From: Companilactobacillus bobalius
GTDB lineage: Bacteria; Bacillota; Bacilli; Lactobacillales; Lactobacillaceae
Direction of reading: 5' to 3'
Length of the DNA stretch: 64,000 nucleotides
Assembly: GCF_009764355.1 (NCBI RefSeq)
Contig: NZ_LNUA01000077.1
Coordinates: forward strand, 362,288 to 426,287
This document shows positions 1 through 10,435 of this stretch, one piece after another. Position 1 is the first letter of the stretch. Each line of letters opens with the position of its first letter. A model generated the notes under the pieces. That model was not told the origin of the DNA, searched no databases, and was given only the letters and a program-made list of their open reading frames with translations. Both the position numbers and the translations under genes were made by a program.

Positions 1-36
1 TTAGAAGATTTTATACATTATAAAAATTGAAGCAAA

Positions 37-72
37 AAGAAGCCAAATCCTAAAAGACTTGGCTTCTTTTTA
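37..72. terminator. bidirectional terminator
   Basis: Perfect 10-bp stem (AAGAAGCCAA at 37-46 against its complement at 59-68) with a 12-nt loop and T-rich flanks on both strands. It ends the minus-strand CPBP gene and probably a plus-strand gene lying before the window. Confidence 0.85.
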
Positions 73-696
73 TATTGTTCCTAAAATTAAAACAATTGCA
101 TTCATCAGAATGTGACTGCCAGCACTGGCATAGATATTTTTTGATTTGTAGTAAATAAATGAGAACCAAAGACCCATTGCTACATAAACGATGAATCTGG
201 TATCTTGATGCATGAAGGCAAATAGTAATGCTGAAATGATAGCAGCAATGTAGATGTTAGTCGGTTTGATCATATTGGCAAAAAAGATACGTCTAAAGAC
301 GATTTCTTCCATGATAGGTGCGCAGATCAATACGTATAAGAAATAGTATGGATAAGGTTTGACCATCAATAGTAGCTGCATGGTGTTTTCTGAATGAGTA
401 CTAGTATGGAAAATTAGTTGATCGATGAAGCCAACTCCATATTGAAGAGCAATTGCACCGATAGTTCCTAAAATGATCCATTGTAAATTATGATTTAAAT
501 CGGTTTTCTCTTCGAAATCATTTGGGCCATTTAGTTTTACTAAATACATCATAAGACCGGTAGCAACTAGGGCTCCTAAAGTGAGAATGATGAAATAGAT
601 TGAGCCGGTGACCGACAACATATTTAGAACGCTACCCAGTAATAACAAAAGGATATATGTTAATAGGGTGAAGAATTGATTTTTGGGAAAATTCAT
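70..696 (-). CDS. CPBP family intramembrane metalloprotease
   Basis: A 208-residue, very hydrophobic protein with several membrane segments and the CPBP (Abi/CAAX-like) signature. Seen: paired glutamates in PIMEEIVFRRIFF (E130, E131) followed by R135, a histidine in FAFMHQD (H163), and a third motif with H195 and N199 near the C-terminus. Members of this family are membrane metalloproteases or bacteriocin-immunity-like proteins; the substrate here is unknown. Start ATG at 696 has a good GGAGT ribosome site. The gene is monocistronic, divergent from groESL, and ends in a strong hairpin. Confidence 0.9.
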   Translation of the reverse strand: MNFPKNQFFTLLTYILLLLLGSVLNMLSVTGSIYFIILTLGALVATGLMMYLVKLNGPNDFEEKTDLNHNLQWIILGTIGAIALQYGVGFIDQLIFHTSTHSENTMQLLLMVKPYPYYFLYVLICAPIMEEIVFRRIFFANMIKPTNIYIAAIISALLFAFMHQDTRFIVYVAMGLWFSFIYYKSKNIYASAGSHILMNAIVLILGTI

Positions 697-727
697 GATT
701 ACTCCTTACATTTTTAAAGGTAAATAC

Positions 728-755
728 TTGCATGTTTTCAATAAAATGTTAATAT
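728..755 (+). promoter_or_regulatory. groESL promoter
   Basis: TTGCAT at 728-733 and TAATAT at 750-755 with 16-bp spacing. The predicted transcript start lies just before the CIRCE element, the usual arrangement for HrcA repression. The spacing was chosen by eye. Confidence 0.55.
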
Positions 756-766
756 AAAACTTGTGA

Positions 767-793
767 TTAGCACAAGAGATGTTCGAGTGCTAA
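767..793 (+). promoter_or_regulatory. CIRCE operator (HrcA site)
   Basis: TTAGCACAA, nine bases, then GAGTGCTAA. The right arm is the exact CIRCE consensus and the left arm differs from TTAGCACTC at its last two bases. It lies between the promoter and the groES ribosome site, so HrcA should repress groESL here and release it on heat or protein-folding stress. Confidence 0.93.
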
Positions 794-841
794 AGATATA
801 AAAACAAACATTAAGAAAAATAATAATCGGAGGGATTTAAA

Positions 842-1126
842 TTGTTAAAACCACTTGGAGATAGAGTCATTGTAACAGTCGATAAAGAAGAAGAAAAGAC
901 AGTTGGTGGCATTGTTTTAGCAAACAACGCTAAGGAGAAGCCACAAACAGCCGATGTCGTTGCCGTTGGTGAAGGCTTAGTTACTGAAGATGGAAAGAAA
1001 TTACCTATGAACGTTAAAAAAGGTGATAAAGTTCTTTTTGATAAATACTCAGGCTCAACAGTTAAGTATGAAGACAATGAATATTTAATCCTTCATGAAA
1101 AAGATATCATGGCAGTTATTGATTAA
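842..1126 (+). CDS. groES: co-chaperonin GroES (Cpn10)
   Basis: 94 residues, normal length for GroES, with the N-terminal [10 protein letters not shown] motif, the mobile loop region [16 protein letters not shown] and the C-terminal HEKDIMAVI. It forms the heptameric lid of the GroEL folding chamber in the cytoplasm. The start is TTG at 842, preceded by GGAGGG; no ATG is available closer. It is the first gene of the CIRCE-controlled groESL operon. Confidence 0.98.
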   Translation: MLKPLGDRVIVTVDKEEEKTVGGIVLANNAKEKPQTADVVAVGEGLVTEDGKKLPMNVKKGDKVLFDKYSGSTVKYEDNEYLILHEKDIMAVID

Positions 1127-1174
1127 TTTTAAACTTAAAAAATTTAACTAAAAGAATTTAATTATGGAGTGTGA

Positions 1175-2815
<1,641 letters not shown>

Positions 2816-2842
2816 TCTTTTGATTCATAAAGAAGATTATTT

Positions 2843-2877
2843 AAGAAGTATATCTTAATTGATATGCTTCTTTTTTT
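2843..2877 (+). terminator. groESL terminator
   Basis: A 12-bp stem with one G-T wobble (arms 2843-2854 and 2861-2872), 6-nt loop, then seven T residues. Confidence 0.9.
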
Positions 2878-2882
2878 ATGCT

Positions 2883-2900
2883 CACAATAGCAATATTGTG
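2883..2900. repeat. perfect short inverted repeat, role unknown
   Basis: CACAATA, four bases (GCAA), TATTGTG. It lies in the 367-bp gap between groEL and ppsA, just past the groEL terminator and about 190 bp upstream of the ppsA -10 box. There is no T tract, so it is not a terminator. Nothing else is recognised in 2901-3060. Confidence 0.4.
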
Positions 2901-3065
2901 ATATACTGAACTTTGTGAATGCTATATAAAATATGATTATTTTGATTAATAAAAATTGGCTAATTTTACTATACAATCCGTATATATCAATGAATATGAC
3001 GATTAGAAGCTTAAAAAGTCAATAGAACTAAGTTAATATTTTAAGCCAAAAATAGTTTAAACAGG

Positions 3066-3095
3066 TTTACTATTTGTGAGCTAATGAACTATAAT
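3066..3095 (+). promoter_or_regulatory. ppsA promoter
   Basis: TTTACT at 3066-3071 and a perfect TATAAT at 3090-3095 with 18-bp spacing. Transcription would begin near 3102, giving a leader of about 80 nt. Confidence 0.65.
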
Positions 3096-3106
3096 GTGGT
3101 CGTAAT

Positions 3107-3131
3107 GAAATTACTTATAAAAAGTAATTTC
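3107..3131 (+). promoter_or_regulatory. perfect hairpin at the 5' end of the ppsA transcript
   Basis: A perfect 10-bp inverted repeat (arm GAAATTACTT, 3107-3116; complement 3122-3131) with a 5-nt loop. It starts about five bases after the predicted transcript start and has no T tract. It could be an operator or a 5'-end stabilising hairpin. Confidence 0.6.
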
Positions 3132-3182
3132 AATTATGCATAGAATAGATTCAAATCGGAAATATAAGGAGGCAATATTATC

Positions 3183-5579
3183 ATGAGTAGTCGAGATACT
3201 GCGAATGTTTTATGGTTTGATGAATTGCATCGTAAGGATGTTAATTTAGTTGGTGGAAAGTCTTCTTCTTTGGGAGAAATGACTTCCTCAATGGATGTAC
3301 CGGTACCATATGGTTTTGCAACGACCGCACGCGCATATCAATACTTCATGCACCAAACTGGATTGAACGATAAGGTTAATGCATTGTTGGAAAGCATAAG
3401 TGACTACGAGAATTCTGATGAGCTTCATAAGACATGTGAAGAGATTCGGAGTTTGATCGTTGGAGCAACGATGCCAATTGATTTGGCTGATGATATTAAG
3501 AAGGCATATGCTGATCTTTCTGAGAAGATGGGACAGACTGATCCATTCGTAGCTATTAGATCGTCTGCTACAGCCGAAGATTTGCCTAATGCTTCATTTG
3601 CTGGCCAACAGGAGTCTTATCTAAACATTAGAGGAGCCGATGATGTTGTTAACCGTGTACAACAATGTTATTCATCACTCTTTACTGATCGTGCAACGTA
3701 CTACAGACACAAACAACATTTTCCACATGAAAAAGTTGCTTTGTCAGCTGCTATTCAGATGATGGTCTTCTCTAAAGCATCAGGAATCATGTTCTCAGTT
3801 AACGTTGCTAATGGTGATGAGTCTAAGATTGTGATTGATGCTATCTATGGTTTAGGTGAATATATTGTTTTAGGAAAAGTAACGCCTGATCACTTTGTTG
3901 TAGATAAGCAATCAATGAAGATTGTTGAAAAGAATATTATTAAGAAATCAATTCAATTGGTTAGACTTCCTGACGGAGGAACTAAGGAAGAACCAGTTCC
4001 AGAAGAATTACGAAATGAACAAGCATTAACTGATAGCCAAGTTATTGAATTAGCTGGATATGCTAAAGAGATTGAGCGTCACTATGGCTGTTATATGGAT
4101 ATGGAATATGCTCTTGATAGCAATACTAATAGATTGTGGATCGTTCAAGCTCGTCCAGAGACTGTCTGGTCACAACGTAAGAAGAATAAGGCTAACGGTG
4201 GAGATGATAACGTGGTTGCAGAAGCAGATGCTAAGGTTGCAGTTCGTGGATTACCAGCCAGTCCAGGTTTAGCTAGTGGTGTTGTACATGTTATTGATGA
4301 TCCAAAGGATATTGATCAATTCAAAGAGGGCGAAATCCTTGTTACTTTGATGACATCACCTGATTGGGTTCCTGCTATGAAGAAGGCCGCTGCTATTGTA
4401 ACTAATAATGGTGGGATGACTTGTCACGCTGCTATCGTTTCTCGTGAAATGCAAATTCCATGTATCGTTGGTACTAAGAGCATGAATGTTGCCGCAACTG
4501 ATGCTTTGAAGACAGGCGATGTTGTTACAGTTGATGCCACAAACGGTATTGTTTACATGGGTAAAGTTGAAAGTTTGCTTAAGAAACCAGAACCAGCCCA
4601 AGCTGGAGGTCAAGTAGTTGCAGCTGAAACATTTGCACCTACGGCAACTGGCGTAATGATGAACCTTGGTGATCCTGATTTAGCTGATAAATATTCAACA
4701 TTACCAGCTGACGGAATTGGATTGATGCGTGAAGAATTCTTGTGGACAACCTTTATCCATGAACATCCACTCTATTTGATTGAACAAGGACATCCAGAAA
4801 AAGTTGTTGATATGTTGGCTGACGGAATTGCCAAAGTTGCTCGTGCCATGGCTCCTCGTCCAATGGTATTACGCTTCTCAGACTTCAAGTCCAGCGAGTA
4901 TCGTAACTTAAAGGGTGGCGACAAGTATGAACCGCATGAACCAGCTGATTTGTTAGGTTGGCGTGGTGCTTCTCGTTACTACGATCCTAAATATATTGAA
5001 GCCTTCAAACTTGAATTAGCTGCCGTTAAGAAAGTACGTAATGAATTTGGTTTGAAGAACTTGAACGTTATGATTCCATTTGTCAGAACTGTTGAAGAAG
5101 CTCAAAAAGTTACTGATATTATGCGTGGCGAAGGACTTGTACGTAGTGTCGACTTCCACGTATACATGATGGCTGAAATTCCAACAAATATTATTTTGGC
5201 TGATCAATTTAACAAGTATGTTGATGGTTACTCAATTGGATCAAATGATTTGGCAATGTTGATTCTTGGCTGTGATCGTAATAATGATACAGTTGCTAGT
5301 TTGTTCGATGAACGTAATTTAGCTGTTAAACGTGCTATCAACCATTTGATTAAAGTAGCACATAAAGATGGCAAGACTGTTGGTATTTGTGGTCAAGCAC
5401 CATCAGAGTATCCTGACTTCACTAACTTCTTGATTAAGTGCGGTATTGATTATGTTTCAGTTAACCCAGATATGGTTAAAGAAACGAAACGTAATGTAGC
5501 CCGCTTTGAACAAAGAATTATGTTGGATAAAGCCACTGGGAGGGGACTAAATGATCCAACAGACTATGATTGGAAATAG
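3183..5579 (+). CDS. ppsA: phosphoenolpyruvate synthase (pyruvate, water dikinase)
   Basis: 798 residues, full length. The order is: N-terminal ATP-grasp pyruvate-phosphate-dikinase domain (about 1-330), the phosphohistidine domain with GGMTCHAAIVSRE (His near residue 415), and a C-terminal PEP-binding TIM barrel with FSDFKSSEYRNL, GWRGASRYY and the cysteine motif VGICGQAPSEYPD. It makes PEP from pyruvate and ATP, a gluconeogenic step. The start is ATG 3183 behind AAGGAGG. It has its own promoter, leader hairpin and terminator and is not in an operon. Confidence 0.96.
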   Translation: MSSRDTANVLWFDELHRKDVNLVGGKSSSLGEMTSSMDVPVPYGFATTARAYQYFMHQTGLNDKVNALLESISDYENSDELHKTCEEIRSLIVGATMPIDLADDIKKAYADLSEKMGQTDPFVAIRSSATAEDLPNASFAGQQESYLNIRGADDVVNRVQQCYSSLFTDRATYYRHKQHFPHEKVALSAAIQMMVFSKASGIMFSVNVANGDESKIVIDAIYGLGEYIVLGKVTPDHFVVDKQSMKIVEKNIIKKSIQLVRLPDGGTKEEPVPEELRNEQALTDSQVIELAGYAKEIERHYGCYMDMEYALDSNTNRLWIVQARPETVWSQRKKNKANGGDDNVVAEADAKVAVRGLPASPGLASGVVHVIDDPKDIDQFKEGEILVTLMTSPDWVPAMKKAAAIVTNNGGMTCHAAIVSREMQIPCIVGTKSMNVAATDALKTGDVVTVDATNGIVYMGKVESLLKKPEPAQAGGQVVAAETFAPTATGVMMNLGDPDLADKYSTLPADGIGLMREEFLWTTFIHEHPLYLIEQGHPEKVVDMLADGIAKVARAMAPRPMVLRFSDFKSSEYRNLKGGDKYEPHEPADLLGWRGASRYYDPKYIEAFKLELAAVKKVRNEFGLKNLNVMIPFVRTVEEAQKVTDIMRGEGLVRSVDFHVYMMAEIPTNIILADQFNKYVDGYSIGSNDLAMLILGCDRNNDTVASLFDERNLAVKRAINHLIKVAHKDGKTVGICGQAPSEYPDFTNFLIKCGIDYVSVNPDMVKETKRNVARFEQRIMLDKATGRGLNDPTDYDWK

Positions 5580-5597
5580 TTAATTAAGTTTTATTGA

Positions 5598-5630
5598 TAA
5601 GACTGCATATAATGTGTGGTCTTATTTTTT
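5598..5630 (+). terminator. ppsA terminator
   Basis: Stem ATAAGAC (5598-5604) with GTCTTAT (5620-5626), partly extendable into the loop, followed by a T tract. Confidence 0.8.
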
Positions 5631-5697
5631 ATTGTCTTTGTGAATGTTAAAAGTATAGAATTGTTTATTAGAGTATATAGAAGAAGAGAGAATTAGA

Positions 5698-6258
5698 ATG
5701 GATAGTATTGAATTTGGTCGCAAGATTAACTACGTGCCAATGACCGTGAGTTGGGTAGTTGGTATATTGGTTGGTTTAGTGATAACAGTATTTACGCATC
5801 AAATATTATTGGCGGTAATTTTAGGAGTAACTTTTCTTGTTATAACTGCGCTTATTTTTGCCAAAACTTTATCAGATTTTTATGGCTATTGGGAAGTTAC
5901 CGACGATGGTATTAGATGTTACGATTATCAAAATTTTGGTGTTAAATTTCAATCAGTATTGATGCCCTTTAGTGAAGATAAGATGAGTTTTAAATTTGAT
6001 AATGTTAAATCTTTAAGAGTAGTTGTGGGTCGTGAAATGAATGCACCTGCCAATATTTTAGGTGGATCATTTTATGCACCTAAGAAGATTATGTTTAATT
6101 TGCCAACACCATATTATTTGGAAATAAAGTTAAAAGATGGTCGAGAAGTTAATTTGGATTTATCAGCCGATTGGGATGATACAGAAACAATCGAGTATGT
6201 CATTGCCATTATTTGTGATAAAGCTGGCATTGGCGCTGAAATGGTTAAGCAATCATAG
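5698..6258 (+). CDS. membrane protein of unknown function, two N-terminal TM segments
   Basis: 186 residues. Two hydrophobic segments (about 16-35 and 40-58) are followed by a soluble, beta-rich domain of about 120 residues that begins YGYWEVTDDGIRCYDY. This layout resembles bacterial PH-like (YdbT/YcdB-type) domain proteins on a membrane anchor, but I cannot name the family. The gene stands alone between ppsA and the convergent GGDEF gene, with a weak purine-rich ribosome site before ATG 5698. No catalytic motif is visible. Confidence 0.75.
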   Translation: MDSIEFGRKINYVPMTVSWVVGILVGLVITVFTHQILLAVILGVTFLVITALIFAKTLSDFYGYWEVTDDGIRCYDYQNFGVKFQSVLMPFSEDKMSFKFDNVKSLRVVVGREMNAPANILGGSFYAPKKIMFNLPTPYYLEIKLKDGREVNLDLSADWDDTETIEYVIAIICDKAGIGAEMVKQS

Positions 6259-6337
6259 TTAGTATAAGTGTGATTGAAATTCCGTCTTACTCCAGACTAA
6301 ATAGTGTTTTAACTATCTAGGGGTTTAATTTTGAAAT

Positions 6338-6391
6338 AAAAGAGGTGTTCATATTAACCAGAATTAATCGGTTAATATGAACACCTCTTTT
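6338..6391. terminator. long perfect bidirectional terminator
   Basis: A perfect 22-bp stem (6338-6359 with 6370-6391) and a 10-nt loop, with T-rich ends on both strands. It separates the converging 5698 and 6423 genes. It is unusually long for an intrinsic terminator. Confidence 0.85.
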
Positions 6392-6422
6392 TATGCTTGA
6401 TAATAATACAAAAATAGATTGT

Positions 6423-7553
6423 TTAACTCTTGGTAATTCGCATGCGCCCGTTTCTTTTTGATTGATAAAGTGCATCGTCGACTCGGCTATAAAATTCGTC
6501 TGAGTTGAGATCATTTTCCCTTATTTCAGAACTACCTACGGAGACTGAAACGTCAACATTTTGGTTGTTAAATTTGAATTGAGAATTGTTGATGGCGGTG
6601 AAGATTTCTTGAGTAATGGAATCTATTTCCGATAATTTATAATTAGGTAAGATAACATTAAATTCCTCACCACCAGTACGATAAAATCTGATATTTCCAT
6701 CGTTGGCATTGATAACTGTTTGTGTGATGTCAGCAACTTGCTGCAAAACTTTATCACCAACTAAATGTCCGTAGTGGTCATTGATACTTTTGAAATGGTC
6801 AATATCGAACATAATCATTGCAACATTAATATCGTTACTCTGATGTTGATTGAAGAGGGCATGGATATCGTTGTCGAAGGCAGCAAAGTTTTTTACGTGA
6901 GTCAGAGCATCTAAGTGAGCAAACTCATAAAGTGTATGTTTAACACGAACATCACGAATGAAGAACCCGATATAGCTATAGACAAAGATTTCAAAAACGA
7001 TTAGGTAAGACACTTGTTGAAAAATAGTAGTGCCGTTAAGTGAAAATTTGATTCTAGCCAGACTCCAAAGAATAGTACCGAAGAACAATCCGTCCAGCAT
7101 ATAGTAGATGAATGGGAAAGGATTAGTTCGTTTTTTCTTGATGTATTTCAGGGAATAATAAAAAAGGAATAACGTTAAGGCAAAGCACCATGACTCCCAA
7201 TAGAAGATTGCTGAATTGAAGATCATGAATGCTAAGACAATCGGAATAAAAATAGGATAATTAACTGGTGCATCCAGAAAGACAGCACAGAAAATCAAAG
7301 CAACAATTTGAAAATTAATGAAGATCCAAGTAGCTTGGTGATTGACAACAAGAGCTTGTAACCCGAATAGAAGGATGAATAAATACATGATTCCTAATTG
7401 AGCTTTGAGGATACCTGATTCAATATTGATTTCTTTCAAAGACAAGACGGATTTGACGCCATCAAATAATATTTCGTAAATAATAAAAACGCCAAAGATA
7501 AAGAAGAGACTAGTGAGTAAAGGCATCTCTTGTAAAACATACTTTGTTAACAA
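6423..7553 (-). CDS. membrane-anchored GGDEF protein (putative diguanylate cyclase)
   Basis: 376 residues. The N-terminal half (about 12-200) holds six or so membrane segments; the C-terminal domain (about 210-376) is a GGDEF domain with DALTHVKNFAAFD, FDIDHFKSINDHYGHLVGD and the active-site loop GGEEF at 294-298. Such domains make cyclic di-GMP from two GTP. The RxxD inhibitory site expected five residues before GGEEF is absent (RFYR is there), so product inhibition is unlikely. Start TTG 7553 is preceded by AAGGGGG. No EAL, HD-GYP or PilZ partner lies in the window. Confidence 0.88.
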   Translation of the reverse strand: MLTKYVLQEMPLLTSLFFIFGVFIIYEILFDGVKSVLSLKEINIESGILKAQLGIMYLFILLFGLQALVVNHQATWIFINFQIVALIFCAVFLDAPVNYPIFIPIVLAFMIFNSAIFYWESWCFALTLFLFYYSLKYIKKKRTNPFPFIYYMLDGLFFGTILWSLARIKFSLNGTTIFQQVSYLIVFEIFVYSYIGFFIRDVRVKHTLYEFAHLDALTHVKNFAAFDNDIHALFNQHQSNDINVAMIMFDIDHFKSINDHYGHLVGDKVLQQVADITQTVINANDGNIRFYRTGGEEFNVILPNYKLSEIDSITQEIFTAINNSQFKFNNQNVDVSVSVGSSEIRENDLNSDEFYSRVDDALYQSKRNGRMRITKS

Positions 7554-7747
7554 TTTTTATTAACCCCCTTATGAAATATGCATAGATGACCTTACATAAT
7601 AAAATTGAAATATATTTCTTAATTTTTGATACATAAATATTATACATAAGTAATAATAAATTTATAATAGAACAATTAAGATTTTTGTCTCATAATAGAC
7701 GGAGTACTCAAAAGTGCGTAGTATCCTGGTAATCTTTTATGAAAAAT
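7554..7747. other. AT-rich intergenic stretch before the GGDEF gene
   Basis: About 190 bp, strongly AT-rich, between the GGDEF start and the surface-gene terminator. On the minus strand there is a TATAAT-like box within a GTATAATATTT context, but no convincing -35. No ORF or RNA gene is recognised. Confidence 0.4.
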
Positions 7748-7787
7748 AAATATCCAGCAACTTTTTTTGATAAGTTGCTGGATATTT
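7748..7787. terminator. terminator of the surface-protein gene
   Basis: A perfect 16-bp stem (7748-7763 with 7772-7787), 8-nt loop and T-rich flanks on both strands. It separates the surface protein gene from the GGDEF gene that follows on the same strand, so the two are probably separate transcripts. Confidence 0.85.
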
Positions 7788-7810
7788 TTGTAAATGTAAT
7801 AATTGCGACT

Positions 7811-10417
7811 CTATTGTAAGGTATCTTGCATTGACCAAGTTATTTTACCTGAATATTGACCAGATGTAGCTGTACCTGGAACACGTAAACGCCATTGATT
7901 CAAACCAATGTAATTAGTTAAATCATAATTTGTGTGTGATCCAGAAAAACCTTCATCCTTGATGGGAATACCACTGGCAGAAAGAGGCAACCAATTTTCC
8001 TTATTAGAATCATTATTTTGGTTAAAGTAAATAGCATTGTCGTTATTTTGGATTAATTTTGAATTATCACTAGTATTTTTAATAGGGGTATCACCATTAT
8101 TATCATAACCTACAGTGATTTGGAAGGGTGTATCACTAGTATGATCAACTACCAAATGACCATCAGTTTTGACGTTAGGTAATATTCTTTCAGAACCAGA
8201 GCTATTGATGACGCCGAAATCAATAGAAGTTGGAACTTGTTCGAAGCTCATTGTCGGTGCTGTTTCAGCAATATTTAGGACAGCACTGGTAGATTGAAAA
8301 TTATTATATGTTTTACCATTAGCTGTTTTAATACTGTTCAAAACAGCAATATTAGTCGCGGTTTGTTTAGTAACAGCCGTAACTGTAGCTTTAAAGCCAA
8401 TGGTTACTGTACCGTTATTCGCAATGGAGTCTAGATTGATACCATCAATATCACCACTTTGGGCAACACCATTTACTGTGACACTTCCTGACTTCAATTC
8501 TAGTCCTGCGGGGAGTTTATCGTTGAAGATGGCACTCTTTACGGTATCAGTTCCGGTAGGTTTGATCGTAGCTTTATATTCGATAGTGTCACCTTTTTTA
8601 CCATCAACTGAATCTGAAAAACTACCAGTTGAATTAGTAGTGTCATTACGTAATGTCTTGTCGAATGAGATGTCAAGATGAGGACTTGCTATAGGTATTT
8701 TTACGCTGTCATTATAAGTAGCAGTGGAATCGAGTGCGACTCCGCTGGCATTTTGATTATTACCATAGAAAGAGGCTGAGTTAGTCAAACTAGAACTTTC
8801 CCCAGCAGCAAATGTAACTGTAGCATCAAAAGTAACAGTGTAAGTAGCCTTATCTTCTAGAATCTTATTGGGCGTAAAATTGATTGTATTATTTGTTGTT
8901 GAAGAGGCAGGAACACTACCATCTCCATCATCAACATCTTTATCATATTGATCAGAACCAGAACCGTACGAAACTGATCTGGTAGAAGTATATTTAACAG
9001 AGTCTTGATCTAGTTGCAATCCCTTAGGCAAAATATCAACTAATTTGCTGTAATTCCAGTGGGAATTCAAACCGTTATTAACAACTTTTAATTTGAAATG
9101 AAGTGTATCGCCAACATTATTTGTTCCATCAGAATTCTGATTACTATTTGTATAAGTCTTAGTTACGATAGGTACAGCGTAAGGGGATACGGTTGCACCT
9201 ATTGTTGAAGCGTAGTGACCTGTACTACCAGCAGGTAATGTGACACTATCCCATCTCAATACGTATGCCGAATTTTGACGACCATTGGCATCAACAATAG
9301 CCTGCAAACCACCATTTTGTGTATTGGCAAATAGAAGTGGTTCTCCGGCAGCTTTGTTGGTATCACCAGGATCACTGCCACCAGGTTTAAGGTTAGGTGT
9401 TAATACGTTACCAGCATTACTGCTGACAGGTTTACCTTTAATATCTTGTGAGTATTGGCTGGAAAAAGCGATACCCATGTAATTCTTGAATCCACCGGGG
9501 ACATTATTTGTGACAAATAATTTAGATTTACTGTTACTAGTATTCTTAGCACTATTAATATAAAGACCTTGACCGCCACCGATAGCATAAAGTGGAACAT
9601 CATCACCAATGGCATCAACACTAGTATCAGTAGTAGCATCATATATAGTACTGTCGTCATTCATCGCAGTATCTTCACCAAAATATGGTTGGAATTGTAC
9701 TTGTCCAGAAGGAGTGTAGACGTAGAGTTCACGTTGAACAATGGGAGCTCCAGTTGATGAGGGACGTAAAACTACTTCAGCGTAAGCACGGGCACCAGGT
9801 CCACTGGCTAGATATCCAGCAATTTTTAAGACTAGACGATTGTTACTGTCGCGACCATACATAAAAACTTTTGGACTCATTTTTCCCATTACTGATTGAT
9901 CAGCATAATATTTACCTGATGAACCAGAAACAAGAGCATAATCGAACGATGAATCAGAAGTTTTCTGAGGGCTACCGCCGATGTAAGAATCCTGTCCCTG
10001 ATGAACAATACTATTGTATTTACCATGATTATCAATAAAGACGTTGATTTTAGAATAGTAATTATATCCCGCACCGTAAATACCACTATTCAGTTTGGTA
10101 ACATCAGTGGCTACAGTATTATCACCGCCGGTTGTCACATTACCATATTTATCACGAGCCGATCCAAAAGTATATTTCAAATAAACACCGTTACTAATCT
10201 GAATAGAACCAACGTAGCCGCTGTTACTAGGATTAGTTCCTGTTATCTGATGCCACGTACTAATACCATCATCAATTTTATTGGTATTAGTAATTACATC
10301 ACTTTCAGAAAAAGCTTTAACATTTAAAGTAGTGCTATTATTAAAGGCAATAAAACAAAATAAGGCAATGAAAAATATGCCTATGATTCTACGAATATAT
10401 CTATATTCCTTACTCAT
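7811..10417 (-). CDS. secreted surface protein with DUF11-like repeats and a WxL-like C-terminus
   Basis: 868 residues. A signal peptide (basic start, hydrophobic core about 10-25, ending near VKAFS) leads a Gly/Ser/Asn-rich domain (about 37-420). Two DUF11/isopeptide-type repeats follow, each carrying NxGDTxxF/KxGDTIEYKATI-type motifs (about 430-575 and 580-715), then a C-terminal domain (about 720-868) with FGVINSSG, NQWRLRVP and ITWSM. The last part resembles the WxL domain, which binds peptidoglycan non-covalently; there is no LPXTG motif. WxL genes usually sit in clusters with DUF916 partners, and none is present here. The start ATG 10417 has GGGGAGG upstream. Confidence 0.82.
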   Translation of the reverse strand: MSKEYRYIRRIIGIFFIALFCFIAFNNSTTLNVKAFSESDVITNTNKIDDGISTWHQITGTNPSNSGYVGSIQISNGVYLKYTFGSARDKYGNVTTGGDNTVATDVTKLNSGIYGAGYNYYSKINVFIDNHGKYNSIVHQGQDSYIGGSPQKTSDSSFDYALVSGSSGKYYADQSVMGKMSPKVFMYGRDSNNRLVLKIAGYLASGPGARAYAEVVLRPSSTGAPIVQRELYVYTPSGQVQFQPYFGEDTAMNDDSTIYDATTDTSVDAIGDDVPLYAIGGGQGLYINSAKNTSNSKSKLFVTNNVPGGFKNYMGIAFSSQYSQDIKGKPVSSNAGNVLTPNLKPGGSDPGDTNKAAGEPLLFANTQNGGLQAIVDANGRQNSAYVLRWDSVTLPAGSTGHYASTIGATVSPYAVPIVTKTYTNSNQNSDGTNNVGDTLHFKLKVVNNGLNSHWNYSKLVDILPKGLQLDQDSVKYTSTRSVSYGSGSDQYDKDVDDGDGSVPASSTTNNTINFTPNKILEDKATYTVTFDATVTFAAGESSSLTNSASFYGNNQNASGVALDSTATYNDSVKIPIASPHLDISFDKTLRNDTTNSTGSFSDSVDGKKGDTIEYKATIKPTGTDTVKSAIFNDKLPAGLELKSGSVTVNGVAQSGDIDGINLDSIANNGTVTIGFKATVTAVTKQTATNIAVLNSIKTANGKTYNNFQSTSAVLNIAETAPTMSFEQVPTSIDFGVINSSGSERILPNVKTDGHLVVDHTSDTPFQITVGYDNNGDTPIKNTSDNSKLIQNNDNAIYFNQNNDSNKENWLPLSASGIPIKDEGFSGSHTNYDLTNYIGLNQWRLRVPGTATSGQYSGKITWSMQDTLQ

Positions 10418-10435
10418 TCATATCCTCCCCTAAAG

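Noticed and set aside
10001..10327. 108-codon plus-strand ORF inside the surface protein gene
   Set aside because: Shadow of the 7811-10417 gene, with Thr/Ile/Asn composition from antisense low-complexity codons.
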